A stretch of DNA of 64,000 nucleotides, from the NCBI GenBank assembly GCA_002104935.1, contig MCGT01000045.1, forward strand, positions 104,712-168,711, in the 5' to 3' direction. Of this stretch, positions 1 through 10,177 are shown one piece after another; the stretch's first letter is position 1, and every line of letters starts with the position of its first letter. Made by a program: the position numbers and the translations under genes. Origin of the DNA: Hesseltinella vesiculosa. Its lineage: Eukaryota > Mucoromycota > Mucoromycetes > Mucorales > Cunninghamellaceae. The notes below the pieces were generated by a model. The model made no database searches. It worked only from the letters and a program-made list of their open reading frames with translations, and was not told where the DNA came from.

Positions 1-30
1 AAGTGCGCGGCAAAAAAAAATAGATGGTCT

Positions 31-105
31 ACCCTGAAAGCCAACCAGGAAATCCCAGAGCCAGGAAACTTGTCAGAGAAAGTCCTGCTGCTCATCAGTA
101 GATTA

Positions 106-136
<31 letters not shown>

Positions 137-230
137 CAATTGCTTACCTTGCCCACCTTTCCTGCCGCCCGCCCTCACCAAGTGACCACCCTGAAAGCCA
201 ACCAGGATTGCCCAAAGCCAGGAAACTATA
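31..230. repeat. Short direct repeat flanking a T tract
   Basis: The block beginning ACCCTGAAAGCCAACCAGGA occurs at about 31 and again at about 189. Each copy ends AGCCAGGAAACT. The copies differ at a few positions and flank about 115 bp that include a run of about 26 T residues. It could be part of the end of a decayed transposon or a small local duplication. Confidence 0.6.
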
Positions 231-242
231 GTTACGGTACCT

Positions 243-521
243 ATGACTAAGGCGAAGGCAGCATCTATTCTAGGTGCGATTTCTGCCACTGGCCTAATTA
301 ATGTTCGTTTGCGAGTTCCAAAACGTATCAAAAAGAGAAAGCTTGGTTGTGAGACTGCTGCTTATAGCATAGGAACAGCAACAGGACATTATCTGAGCTT
401 TTTAAAGGCGACGTTTGATGAAATGGACAGGTACCCAGAAATGAAGGGGCACTATCTTGCCATGGATAATGCTCCTAATCATTGCTAAGCCAACATAGGA
501 AAGTATATTCTCTCTCGAGGG
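243..521 (+). pseudogene. DDE (Tc1/mariner/IS630-like) transposase fragment
   Basis: The reading frame carries ATGHYLSFLKATFDEMD and then MDNAPNH. The MDNAP.H block is the usual surround of the second catalytic aspartate in fungal Tc1/mariner-type transposases, which would cut and paste DNA. A TAA stop at 486-488 follows, but the same frame continues with ANIGKYILSRG, which is also transposase-like, up to about 521. There the sequence changes abruptly to an antisense LINE fragment. The N-terminal DNA-binding part and the last catalytic acidic residue are missing, so this is a dead remnant. Family assignment rests on motif recognition only. Confidence 0.7.
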
Positions 522-1640
522 TTGGTCATGGATGACGTGGACGAGCACAAGTTGCCAGTGACCGGGTGGATTAGCGCAGGAAGGGTGGACTTTGCGGCAC
601 ATTCGGTTGCAGATCGCTTTATGTATCCAGGCGATCTCTCACCGTTTTCTCGCCAGTGTCGCCGGGATTTCAACGTCCATCCGAGGGCCATTTCTTCTTG
701 GACGCGGGCGATTGAGGACTCTACTTGTAGGAGGTCTGGAAGAAATAGGGTGCGGGACCGGGAGGATGCTTTGGACTGTCTCAAGAGCTGATTGCGTCGG
801 GATTGCAGGTGGCGAAGGGATCGTTGTAGGAACGGTGTGCGTTTACGGCCGATATGTTGTGCAACTTTTTTGGTGACCTCTTTAACATCGTCCCGTTGTT
901 CCTGGGGTGAAAGTGTGGTGGACGCACTTTGGCTGGCGGTCCAGAAGTCCAGCGCTTTGTATAGGTGGGACTGGAAGGCAGGGAGGGCCGCTAGCTGGGG
1001 GCGGGCTCGCCAGTAAGGGCTGGTTCGACGGGGCTTAGTGGTGAGGTGGATGGACAGAAGGGCATGGTCGGTCCACGATGCCGAGACATAGGCAACAGAT
1101 GCTCTAGAGGTCAACGGAGCTAGGTCTGGAGAGCAAAATATGAAGTCGATCACTGAAGACGAAGAGCCACGTCGGAAGGTGGGGAGGTCCTGAACTTCGC
1201 GGCACGCCAGAGTGTTGTAGAAAGAGGTTGTCAATCGGTTGAACCATGAGCGTGACTGGGCTAAGTTGTCCAGGGGCGGAACTGGTTGGTTGAAGTCGCC
1301 TAGAAGGAAGGATCGTCCTTGTTCCAGTAAGGCTTCTACAGGAAAAGTCTCTGTCAGTGAACTGAAGAAGGCCTTGCGAGGGGAGTATGCCACTGGAGCA
1401 TAGATCACGAAAACTTGAATTGGGTCGAACAGGCCATCCTTGTGAGAAACGGTGGCCTCAAGTACACGGTCATCTATTCTTTGCATTGCGGGGCCAGTAT
1501 ATACCGTGCGACTTCCAGCGGCCCGATGGTGGTGGATGGCGTCAAGTTGACGATCAAAGTCAAGATCTTTTTTCGTAAAACCTGAAATGTTAAAGAAAAC
1601 AGAGTGACGTTCATTGCCGCGAATCCAGAGGGATCGAGTG
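522..1640 (-). pseudogene. Truncated non-LTR (LINE) retrotransposon ORF, endonuclease part
   Basis: The minus-strand frame encodes an apurinic-type endonuclease of the exonuclease-endonuclease-phosphatase fold, as found upstream of reverse transcriptase in LINEs. Visible motifs are FVIYAPV, SFLLGDFNQP, SVIDFIFCSPDL and a closing TDH (usually SDH). It is followed by the linker signature WRENGERSPGYIKR that normally leads into the reverse transcriptase. The first endonuclease motifs (Asn and Glu residues) are not visible, and no reverse transcriptase remains because the sequence stops at the transposase junction near 522. LINE insertions usually lose the 5' end, so loss of the 3' half points to a later rearrangement or nested insertion. 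Confidence 0.75.
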
Positions 1641-1845
1641 GGTAGTGGGTTGATGTTCTGTGCCGGTGGATGTGAGGCCGAAACCATTTGCGCAAAGGTG
1701 CGGGATTGAGGAGTATCTTCTCCATCCAGAGGAGCCGGGGTGGGGAGTGGGAAGACATGTAAAGTAAAACAGAAAGCGCATTTTATTGGACGATTCCAAG
1801 CACCGTGTAACATTCGTATCCGTGTATTCTCTGAAACTCCTCATT

Positions 1846-1932
1846 ATTCGGGCACTATTTGGGCACTATTCGGGCACTTCTCAGGCACTTCTCAGGCACT
1901 TCTCAGGCACTTCTCAGGCACTTCTCGGACTT
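1846..1932. repeat. Tandem repeat, ~11-bp unit (GGCACTTCTCA)
   Basis: About seven units run head to tail. The first two or three read like GGGCACTATT and the rest GGCACTTCTCA. The GGGCACTATT variant also occurs just outside the right terminal repeat of the neighbouring element, at 4032-4041. This suggests the array may be a subterminal part of that element or a target site it prefers. Confidence 0.75.
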
Positions 1933-2004
1933 TTATTTTGCCTGCTAAAAAATTTATCTTGCGCGCCAATGAACACACACAAAAAATACTGTCAGTAATG
2001 CCCA

Positions 2005-4041
2005 AATAGTGCAATGATGCAAAAAAAAAAAAAAAAAAAAAAAAATGGGCAAGTAGGAGCTCTCTTTCCTACATCGCCATGACAACGAAAAAGTTATTCA
2101 TTGACAATGCCTGTCATTTGTGCAACAAGTGCAATTTCTCTCAAAAAGCAAAACTTCGACGTCATTTGAGTGAGTCTCACCTTGTGTCCTTGCCATCTGG
2201 TGGAAAAGGCTCAGCTGCAGTAGCTCCACCTAAAACAATACTTGTTGACAACCGTGAAGACGCTGATACGATCGCGTATGCATGCCCATCGTGCACTCTA
2301 TATTTTGAATCTCTGGAGGAAACTAAGTGCCATGTGAATGACAGGCATTTGCAACAGAATCCACAGCCATCCACTTCCCCACACGACTCTCAGTCCGGGA
2401 GTCAAGACACGAGTGGCAATGGGATTTCCTCGCCTTCAAGTTCCCAAATTACAACGGACAACCTTGCCAACAGTGAATCTTATGCCAGAGAAGAACAAGC
2501 AGATTTGCTACACCCCTCTCAACTTGAGACTAATCAATTTTCACCCAATTACCCAGCTGGCCAATACTACATCAACGATTTCGACATATGTAGTGCATTT
2601 TATCATTTCCAGCAATCCATCACCACTACAAAACACAGTTTATTAATGGAGTCAAACGTACACCATATTTTGTAAGTAAATAAGATAAAAAAAATCACTT
2701 TTTTTTTTAATTCTCTTGATACAGGGCCATGTCCTCTATTCTTTTGATCAAACCTGACCGGATGCATCCTGACATTGTACACGTGTTTGGTCGCGAAAAC
2801 ACCCGTCTCCTGCAGGAGCATGTACGATGTAAATTTGGTTTTGGATATTTTGGAGACCAATTTGACGTGGAGCTGCTTCAAGTTCTAAAGAATATTGTAA
2901 CCAAGGTTCGATATCAGCGGATGACGCGTTTTGATGCATGTCTTGAATTATGGAATATGGCCAAGAGTGCGTCAACCGTAAACAGAAAAATCATCAAATC
3001 TATTACCAGATTGTAAGCGTACAGATATGTAAATCAGAATTTTAGTTATTCATTCTTTTTTTTTATAATTAAGGATTGACGAATTGCCAAATGAAGACAT
3101 ATCCACTGAAATCAAGGAACAGGAGCTGTGTACCCGATATCTTGCTCCTGCATTCCAGCCGTTACTTGATGATCCGGAAAACAATGTGTATTTCCGTTGG
3201 ACAGGTACCACAAATGATGATGCAAAAGCGTTACCAAAAGGGTCAATTTCTACTGGTCGTCCAGATGCAATGATGTCTTGCCTCGAAGGTGTCAACTACA
3301 AAATGACAATTGGTTTTGCAGAAGTTAAACCGGCAGCAGAAAGCGACAACAATTATTCCATTGCGAAAGATCTCATTTGTCTCGGTCAGTTTTCCAAGAA
3401 TGCAATCGATCACAGCAATCTAGAAGCTTGTCTCTCTATACAATCCGTTGGCCGTACCACTACTTTCTACTTGACAAAATTGATGTCTGATGGCCTTTAT
3501 TTTATGATGGAACTTGCCACACTCACTATGCCCTCGTCAATATCCAACCTTACGCAATATCTTATTCAACTTGATGATGTCGTCAAGGTGCTAACGATAT
3601 TCGAGCAACATTGCAAAGTTGTGTCACATGATGAATTGGAAGTGTTTACTACGCGCAAACGACCTACCTCGTCTGATCAAAATATACAGCATGTCTTGTC
3701 ACCTACTCGTGATCGAAAACGTCCTTGTTCTACTCGCCATAACTTTGTTGCATGATTTTCTTTTCCTTTTCACCCTATTCCTTCCTATACATACCGTAAA
3801 TTCCCTTATCCCCTCGTTTTTTTCTTTATATGATAAGACACCTAAAGAAATATGAAATCAGTAATTTCTTCTTTCTCGATGAGTGCTGATGTATGAAAGT
3901 TTCACTTTGCTTTTTGAGAGAAATTGCACTTGTTGCACAAATGACAGGCATTGTCAATGAATAACTTTTTCGTTGTCATGGCGATGTAGGAAAGAGGGCT
4001 CCTACTCGCCCTTTTTTTTTGCATCATTGTCGGGCACTATT
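2005..4041 (+). mobile_element. 2.04-kb element with long terminal inverted repeats
   Basis: The left arm (about 2005-2153) reappears as the reverse complement at about 3906-4041. Ignoring an A tract of different length (24 versus 9) and a 4-nt indel near the tip, the arms match at all but a few positions, from AATAGTGC..CAATGATGC inwards to the TCAAAAAGCAAA block. The arms enclose one three-exon gene. No convincing target-site duplication is visible. Long, near-identical inverted repeats around a single nuclease-like gene suggest a DNA transposon or similar mobile unit. Mobility itself is inferred. Confidence 0.75.
2079..3755 (+). CDS. Two C2H2 fingers plus PD-(D/E)XK nuclease-like protein
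   Basis: Three exons (2079-2671, 2725-3012, 3074-3755) join in phase to give 520 aa. The N-terminus has a C2H2 finger with C-x2-C-x10-H-x4-H spacing (CNKC...HLSESH) and a second near residue 70 (CPSC...HVNDRH). A Ser/Thr/Gln-rich linker follows. The C-terminal third contains GRPDAMMS followed about 17 residues later by FAEVKP, then DLICLGQFSKNAID. The D...E-V-K spacing is the signature of PD-(D/E)XK nucleases. The C-terminus is basic. The start codon and first 25 codons lie inside the left inverted repeat of the element. The natural reading is a DNA-binding nuclease that may act on the element's own ends. No close family is named from the sequence alone, and there is no DDE triad. Confidence 0.75.
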
Positions 4042-4754
4042 CTCCAAGTCAGAAAAATGCGGGGTGGGCTTATAATTTGCTGACCGCAGTCTGAAACTGC
4101 GCCGCGTTTGCAACTACCAAGATAAAACACGATGCTTGATTGGCCTGTCTCAACAATGAGACGCAGACTTCCAGTTTCAAGGTAGTTTGTCAAGGTATTT
4201 TTTATTTTTGGCTGGGAACGGAGGAAAATACCTTTGTACTACCTCAGTCTCACCAAGTATTTATGAGACTCAGATGAGTCTCAGCCTTCAGATACTGTAA
4301 AGGGCTATCAAAAGTACAATCTGCAAACGGACATGCATATCTCTGGCCAGGGACAATCAGACATCCACTCTCATGCGGCAAGATGTCTCCCTCTTTCTGC
4401 TAACCACTCAAAGAAGCTTGTCATCATCAACCTGCCACTTGGCTATCCCATTGGACTATCGAAAGAATCAAGGTGAAGCGGGACGACATCAGAGTTGCCA
4501 TTTCCCTTTGCATTGCTGTAGCCGTCTCTGGATAGTAAGCTTCCGCTGTTGAAAATACAGAACGTGGCAAGATAGGAGGGGAAGGGGTGGCGCATTCAAG
4601 CAGATTTAATTCAGCAAAGGCACTCCCCAAAGGGTGTGCGCAACTCTTTTTACGACCTGTACTGACTGAGAGGAGAGATAGGACAAGTAAGCACGGACGG
4701 GCGACATCCCTGGCATTTTTCTCCGCACAGTGTGATCGACACCGCTCCTTGGAT
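4042..4754. other. Intergenic, no gene recognised
   Basis: This stretch separates the inverted-repeat element from the 3' end of PIG-F. It holds short self-similar pieces (GAGACTCAGATGAGTCTCA near 4264-4283, a small palindrome) but no frame that I could extend into a protein. Confidence 0.5.
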
Positions 4755-5676
4755 CTAGTCGGATTTCTTTTTGCTGAACAAAAGCTTCAGCGAAGACCAA
4801 ACAAAGCCTGTGACGACTCCTACAAAATGACCAAGAAACGTCGATACAACACAAGAGATGGGCCATTTCTGACATGTGAAAGAGAGATGAATGCTCCTGC
4901 ACTTTGCTTTTTAGCTTTACCATACCTGCCAATCCCGATCCCAATCCAAGGGCAAAACAACAGCACCAATCCATGCGCCAATCAAGGTGCAAATCACTTG
5001 GGTATATGCATAGATTTCATACGTGGTGGTAGGGCTATCGCGTTAAAAAGTGAAACGCCAATGAATTGGATAGCTGTCGCTTGTTGCCACCCCTTTTTTG
5101 AACCAGCGCTTACCAATGCTGCAAAAAGACCTTGATCCATATTTGACCTGCGGAGGGAGCAAGCGTCTGAAAAGCTGTCATGACCGTCATCACGGCCAGA
5201 TAGGCTGCAAACAGGCCAGTGTTGTACACGTCACTATGACAAAAAAAAAAACAAATCGAATGGTCAGGCGAACTCGTAAGAAAGCAGATTCACATATTCG
5301 TCATGGTACTTTACTGAGTCAATGATGCGCCAAAGAGTACCAAAATAACATGGAATACGGCTGTGGCCGCCAGGGTAAAAAACAATGCTTTGACAAGAAT
5401 GGACTATAGGCAAATTAGAAGCAGAAGATCAATACAATGGCTTTCATCATCTCGAAGATCGGATGCAGCTTGTTTGATTACAAATTGGAAGGCTCGTTTC
5501 AACAACAAAGATGCAAGCAGGAGGATGGCGTGCCCTATGATGAGCAACGGCAACGCCATGGCGAGGGTGGTGACGGGATCTTTGACGAGATTCGTTGGTG
5601 GAAGGTGGAACACGCACGCATAGTTGAGGAAGATGGACAAAAAGGCAATGCTAAAAGGTAAGACAAAGCCTGCCAT
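4755..5676 (-). CDS. GPI11: GPI-anchor biosynthesis protein PIG-F / Gpi11
   Basis: PIG-F is an ER multi-spanning protein that partners the ethanolamine-phosphate transferases (PIG-O, PIG-G) finishing the GPI anchor. Five exons join in phase (5436-5676, 5315-5387, 5114-5233, 4926-5034, 4755-4868) to give 218 aa, against 219 in human PIG-F. Conserved pieces seen: [13 protein letters not shown], a middle [13 protein letters not shown] helix, [18 protein letters not shown] split by an intron before KWPISC, and a lysine-rich C-terminus (SKKKSD). At least five hydrophobic segments are present. Exon 1 begins with a hydrophobic N-terminus ([16 protein letters not shown]). An additional 5' non-coding exon is possible, because a T tract ending in CAAG lies just before the ATG. 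Confidence 0.88.
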
Positions 5677-5971
5677 GTCTTGTAAAGAAAGAGGTGTTGA
5701 ATGGCAAACAACAAAAAAAAAAAAAAAAAAAAAAAAAGTGCGACTGGGCCATGTTTTTCAAGCGCAGACGACGTCTGGCTCCGCGTTTGACAGCCCAAAT
5801 GTCATGCCCATCGCCGAGGGAAAGATTAACCAGATACGTCTTGGAAAGGTTATATGCTCAAAATAGGCGTATTTTCATATTTATTGTTAAGAGAAAGTGT
5901 GGCATGTGCCTGACGATAGACAGCACGCATCCGGCTTATTTCGGCAGTATCTCTGGGCTAGATATGGCACC

Positions 5972-6280
5972 CTAGCAGAAGTGCTTGCACTTGCCATAGC
6001 AGTCATTCCAATAATTAGGTGGGTCCACATCATGGAACTTGCGAGCAATGCAACCGTTTAAACAGTAGCAACGGTCGATGTTGTTGTCCTAAAAAAAAAA
6101 TGAAGCAGCGCTCTCTCTTTCATTCTGGCCTACATTGATACATTTCAGCACGCCGCCACCTTCATTCTTGCAGACAGTGTCATAGCAGCCTTTGATGGCA
6201 GCTTGGGTACATCCACCTTGCTTTTGGACAGATAATTGGATAAAGCAAAAGAGAGAAACTAGAGCCAAAAGGTATTTCAT
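5972..6280 (-). CDS. Small secreted cysteine-rich protein
   Basis: Two exons (6134-6280 and 5972-6088) join in phase to give 87 aa. The N-terminus is a clear signal peptide (MKYLLALVSLFCFIQLSVQ). The mature part has ten cysteines, including C-x4-Y-x2-VC and CYC-x3-C, and ends HFC. An in-frame upstream ATG at 6337 would add 19 residues, but the chosen start puts the signal sequence at the very N-terminus and leaves a TATA-like ATATAAAG about 60 nt upstream. I do not recognise the family. Paired cysteines suggest a disulfide-stabilised extracellular protein. It lies upstream of PIG-F on the same strand. Confidence 0.75.
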
Positions 6281-7162
6281 GTTGATGAGATGGGAAAAGA
6301 AAGATGACCGTACGAGAATCAGAACGAAAAGATGCATGTCCCCTTTATATTCGATTCAAGTGTGGCAGTGCAATGAGAATGATAAAAAAAGGACAAAGTG
6401 GTATTACCTCATACGACATCACCAGGGCACGCTACCTGGGATTTGCAGAATTTTTTTTCGTGGCTGCACGTTTGTGTGTCATTTTTTCTTTTCATGGTTA
6501 GAACTTGGATGTCAATGCCTGTGTTTACTGTATTTTAGCCCTAGAATTCCAATGGAATGCATGATTTTCTGAGTTTGTCCTACCGTTCTGGAAGTTCTTC
6601 TGTGTCCCAGGCAGAAACAAAGCCGGGATGGAAAAAAAAAGATCATTTCATTGGCCAATGCAAAGAGAAGCCACTGGCATGGGGTCAGATGAGGTTCTAC
6701 GATGGCTATTGGCGCTATGTTGGGATAAAGAATGAATGAAAAAAAAGCACCGAGTGGAGGACGTGTCACACTGCAGGTGTCAAAGACAGACTGCCCAGCC
6801 GAATGCTATACCTACTCCGAAGCCGCCTTTGATCTTGAAACAATTTCGATATAAAAAAGGGAAAAGAAAACACACAAACAATACAAAGCGGTTCATTGTA
6901 GACCAAAGCGAATGAACACGTGCACATATCCACGTCTAACAACAAGAATAATAAAATAAAAAAAGAGGGAGGGGACCATTCAAGAGGTGGAGGCCGCCGA
7001 TGGGCAGCGGCGCAAAATGAGGATTTTCCTTTTTGGGTTACTAAAAAAATGTTTGACCACGGGCGCACACCTGCGTCTTTTCTTTTTCTTATTTTTATTC
7101 AGCTTTTTTTTTGTTAATCGCAAACAATTTGGTTTGTCTAGTGAAAATAAGAGAATACCAGC
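6281..7162. promoter_or_regulatory. Divergent intergenic region
   Basis: This is about 880 bp between the secreted-protein gene (minus) and the hydrolase gene (plus). It contains the TATA-like element for the minus gene near 6340-6350, a CATTGGCCAAT palindrome (double CCAAT box) near 6650-6660, and T/A-rich tracts close to the plus-strand ATG. No convincing gene is seen inside. Confidence 0.45.
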
Positions 7163-8522
7163 ATGACTATCGATACCAATGAATTCCTTTTAGAACATGG
7201 GTTTGTACCTGTGGCCAATGATCGTGAACTTGCACCTGTCAATCTTTACTACGAAATCCATGGCTCTGGCCCAGAAAAGGTGCTGATGGTCATGGGCAAG
7301 CTCTTCATTCCTTCCTAGCTACCTTTTTTTTTCTAACATTTCCTCTTTTTATTATTGACTTCTAGGACTCTCGACACCTTGCCAAGCATGGGAAAACCAA
7401 GCAAGTGCTTTTTTTTTTTTTTTACCAAATAGGGCGGATTGCTCCTGACCAAGTAAAATCTGACTTGGGATCCACTAACCCTTTTTTTTAACTATCCTAG
7501 ACCCGCTACCTTGCAGAGACCGGCAAGTATACTGTGATTATATTTGACAATCGAGGCATGGGCAAATCTGGTAAAGTGTTTCATAAAGGCAATGGACGTT
7601 CGCTCGCAAAGGAAACTCATGTGATATCTTTCTTTTTAATCTCGGACCATACAGATGTCCCCTCTGGCCTTTATTCGTAAGTTTTTCACAAGGAAAAAAG
7701 AGAGGTTGCACAAAATGTCATGGAGACTCATTTTTTTTTCAGGACGTCACAAATGGCTCATGATGCATTTGATTTGATGGATCATTTTGGGTGGACGTCA
7801 GGTGTTCATTTGGTGGGCATCAGCATGGGTGGCATGATTGCACTGGAAATGGCCACAGCCGAACCTCTCCGGTTAAAGTCTTTGACATTGACAAGCACCT
7901 GCGCCAAGAAAAACATCCCCACTGTAAAAAAAAAAAAAAAAAAAAAGCGTACCACTATCCTTCTTTTGGACAAGGCTTATTTTTTTTATCGGTTTAGCTC
8001 AAGGCAGTGACCACTTTGGCCAAGACAGCCTTCATGGTCAAGGATCCTATGGACCGCGTGAATCTAGTGATGGATCTGGTCCACCCACCCGACTGGCTGG
8101 CCGACGTTTGCAAGGATCCAACATACGAAACGAATCGCGATATGGTGCGTGCCATTGCCATCCGCCGAGGCCGTAAAACGAAATTGCAACCCTTGCATGG
8201 TAACATTGGTCAGACCGCGGCTGTCCTTCGTCACTATGTCTCCGACAAGCGTCTCGAAGCATTCCGTCAGTATGGTGTTCCAACCCTGATTGTCACTGGC
8301 ACTTGGGATTACCTTGTGCGCCCCACCTACTCGCATCAAATGCAAAAGGTCTTACAAGGTCGCTTCGAAGTGTTTGAAGGAAGGTAAAGAAGCGCATACA
8401 TCGCTGACCTGTGAACCTCACTCTCTTTTTTTTTTTCTTCAAGTGGTCATGGGATTCCCGAGGAGCAAAAGGAAAAGTACAATGCATTGCTACACGACCA
8501 CTTTATGCAAGCTAGTTTGTAA
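7163..8522 (+). CDS. Alpha/beta hydrolase
   Basis: Seven exons (7163-7295, 7366-7400, 7501-7570, 7655-7676, 7743-7923, 7998-8383, 8444-8522) join in phase to 301 aa. The fold is shown by the first-strand motif VLMVMGLSTPCQAW (oxyanion region), YTVIIFDNRGMGKSD, the nucleophile elbow GISMGG (Ser), PTLIVTGTWD (likely acid region) and GHGIPEE (catalytic His). The order and length fit the esterase/epoxide-hydrolase-like branch. The substrate cannot be told. No signal peptide is present, so it is probably cytosolic. Introns 1 and 2 close in frame only with GC-AG boundaries (donors GCAAGC at 7296 and GCAAGT at 7401). One exon is only 22 nt. Confidence 0.88.
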
Positions 8523-8559
8523 TTGTAGCCCTTTTTTATTTTGCCAATCGCAATAAAAA

Positions 8560-9407
8560 AAAAGCATACCCATTGCCAACCTTTGGATGGTAGCCCCAAA
8601 TCGACAGCCATTTTATTTGATCAGCTACGAACCAGCCAACTTTGCCCATGGTCTCAAAGGCATTACCTTCCTCGTTATTTTTCAGGCTGCCTTTTCCTTT
8701 TGTATTTTTACCGTTCGATACGATAAGCTAGTCATCAGCACTCGTTTGTTGAAGCCATGAAGCATTTGCTCCAATGCTCTACCTTCTCTATCTGTCTGTA
8801 ATTGCTTACCAAACCCAGTCACCTATGCGGTCAGTAACTTTGCCTCTCTCATCATGGGCATCCCGCGGTCGTGAAATTAAAGCTGTCAGCGGAAAGGATG
8901 CGCCATTGATCCTGTTAAAGCGGCTGTGATGACTGCTTGGAACCTCATCCATGATCTGCTGACCTGTCAAGCCCTGGAAACGCGCTTAGCCTGTGGTGAC
9001 TTTGAAATTTTCAAGGAGAAAGACCTTCTCCTTCTTTCTCAGCATCTTAGACTGATCTCGTGGGCCATCCGAGACTGATCCATCCGCTGTCACACCGAGG
9101 AAAACGACAAAGGCATTCGTCACTGATATTTTCTTCGATCTCATCGACTCTTCAACGAAAGAACGTGCGAGCTTGGCGAGTGTGTTCTTCGGCTTATCGC
9201 CGTGTCACACATCCATTTTTATTTTACTTTTCGAAAAAAAAAAAAAAAAAAAAAAAAAAGCAGCCACACCCTGACTCTCCGTTCAAATCGCTGACACCAG
9301 CGGACACGTGTCAACTGTTCAGGGCTATACAGTACAACTCACTTGAGGATGCAAGTCAAGCGATCCAAAAGCAAAGGCAACGAAAGAAATCAGAGCAGAC
9401 CACATGA
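8560..9407 (+). pseudogene. Frameshifted relic of an unidentified gene
   Basis: Coding-like stretches follow one another but in shifting frames. They are YEPANFAHGLKGITFLVIFQ (about 8625-8690), HSFVEAMKHLLQ (8740-8775), VTYAVSNFASLIMGIP (8815-8870), REIKAVSGKDAP (8870-8905), DPVKAAVMTAWNLIHDLL and onward to LRLISWAIRD (8910-9075), then TTKAFVTDIFFDLIDSS (9095-9150). A last exon-like piece ends KKSEQTT with a stop at 9407. At least three single-base shifts break the frame. It reads like a mostly helical protein. Either it is a decayed gene or the assembly has indel errors here. I do not recognise the family. Confidence 0.5.
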
Positions 9408-9789
9408 CAACGAGCATTGTCCAACCACACGAAACACACGTTCAATTTCAGGTATGCTTGAGTAAACCTATCACATGAGTTGTACGCTGCATAGAAGAAG
9501 GACGATCTCCAATCTGCCCATTCAGCTGGAGGCGTCAAAAAAGGATCCTTTACATAAACACGATGCTCCTTTTTTTTTCCCACAAGCAAAAACTCGCCGT
9601 GTAGTTTTTTCTCATTTTTTCTTATTGGAGGATCTGACTCATGTCAAGTTCAGTGGCACCTTGCTACGTAAAGCGCATGACAGGTTTATTTTAAAAGAGA
9701 CAAACTTTTCCACGTCTGTTTCACTCTTTCTTCCCAACTTTCTTTTTTTTTGGTTCAAGGCCCACTTGCTTGATAAAGACAGAACACCG

Positions 9790-10177
9790 ATGGCTGCTTT
9801 TACTCCAGTGACCCCTGCTTACCCAGGCTCAGTCCCACCTCCACCGACCGTGCTGGCTTCTCCACCGTATTACAGTCAGCCAGTAATGCAACAGCCTTAT
9901 GGTAAAAAGAAAGAAAACGAAGTGATGACAAAGCTGATGGTTTTTTTAGGATACTACCCGAGTGCTGTGCCAATGCACCCGACGGCCGGTGTGCCTCCTC
10001 CTCCGATGTATTACCGTAACGGGCTTTGTGATTGCGCTGAAGGGTGTTGGTGCTGTGCTTGGTAAATCAACAGTCATTTTAAAAAGACAAAGGGCACTTA
10101 ATACTTTTTCCAGTTTTACCGCTCTATGTTGTGCATGCTGCTGTTGTGAAGATGATTGCACTTATTGCTGCTATTAG
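9790..10177 (+). CDS. CYSTM-like cysteine-rich tail-anchored small protein
   Basis: Three exons (9790-9901, 9950-10061, 10114-10177) join to 95 aa. The N-terminal half is rich in Pro, Tyr and Gln (PPPPTVLASPPYYSQP; VPPPPMYY). The C-terminus is extremely cysteine-rich: CDCAEGCWCCACFTALCCAC, then CCCEDDCTYCCY. This layout, a disordered Pro/Gln/Tyr region followed by a Cys-rich membrane-associated module, is that of CYSTM proteins, which attach to membranes and are linked to stress tolerance. The cysteines may be palmitoylated or bind metal (inference). The upstream ATG-containing frame from 9475 is not needed. Confidence 0.75.

Noticed and set aside
7296..7365. GT donor at 7289 for the first hydrolase intron
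   Set aside because: It would delete the conserved VMG residues before LSTPCQAW and shift the frame. The GC donor keeps both.
9475..10065. Extending the CYSTM-like protein upstream to 9475
   Set aside because: The extra part reads through T-rich untranslated-looking sequence, and the family starts with the Pro-rich segment at 9790.
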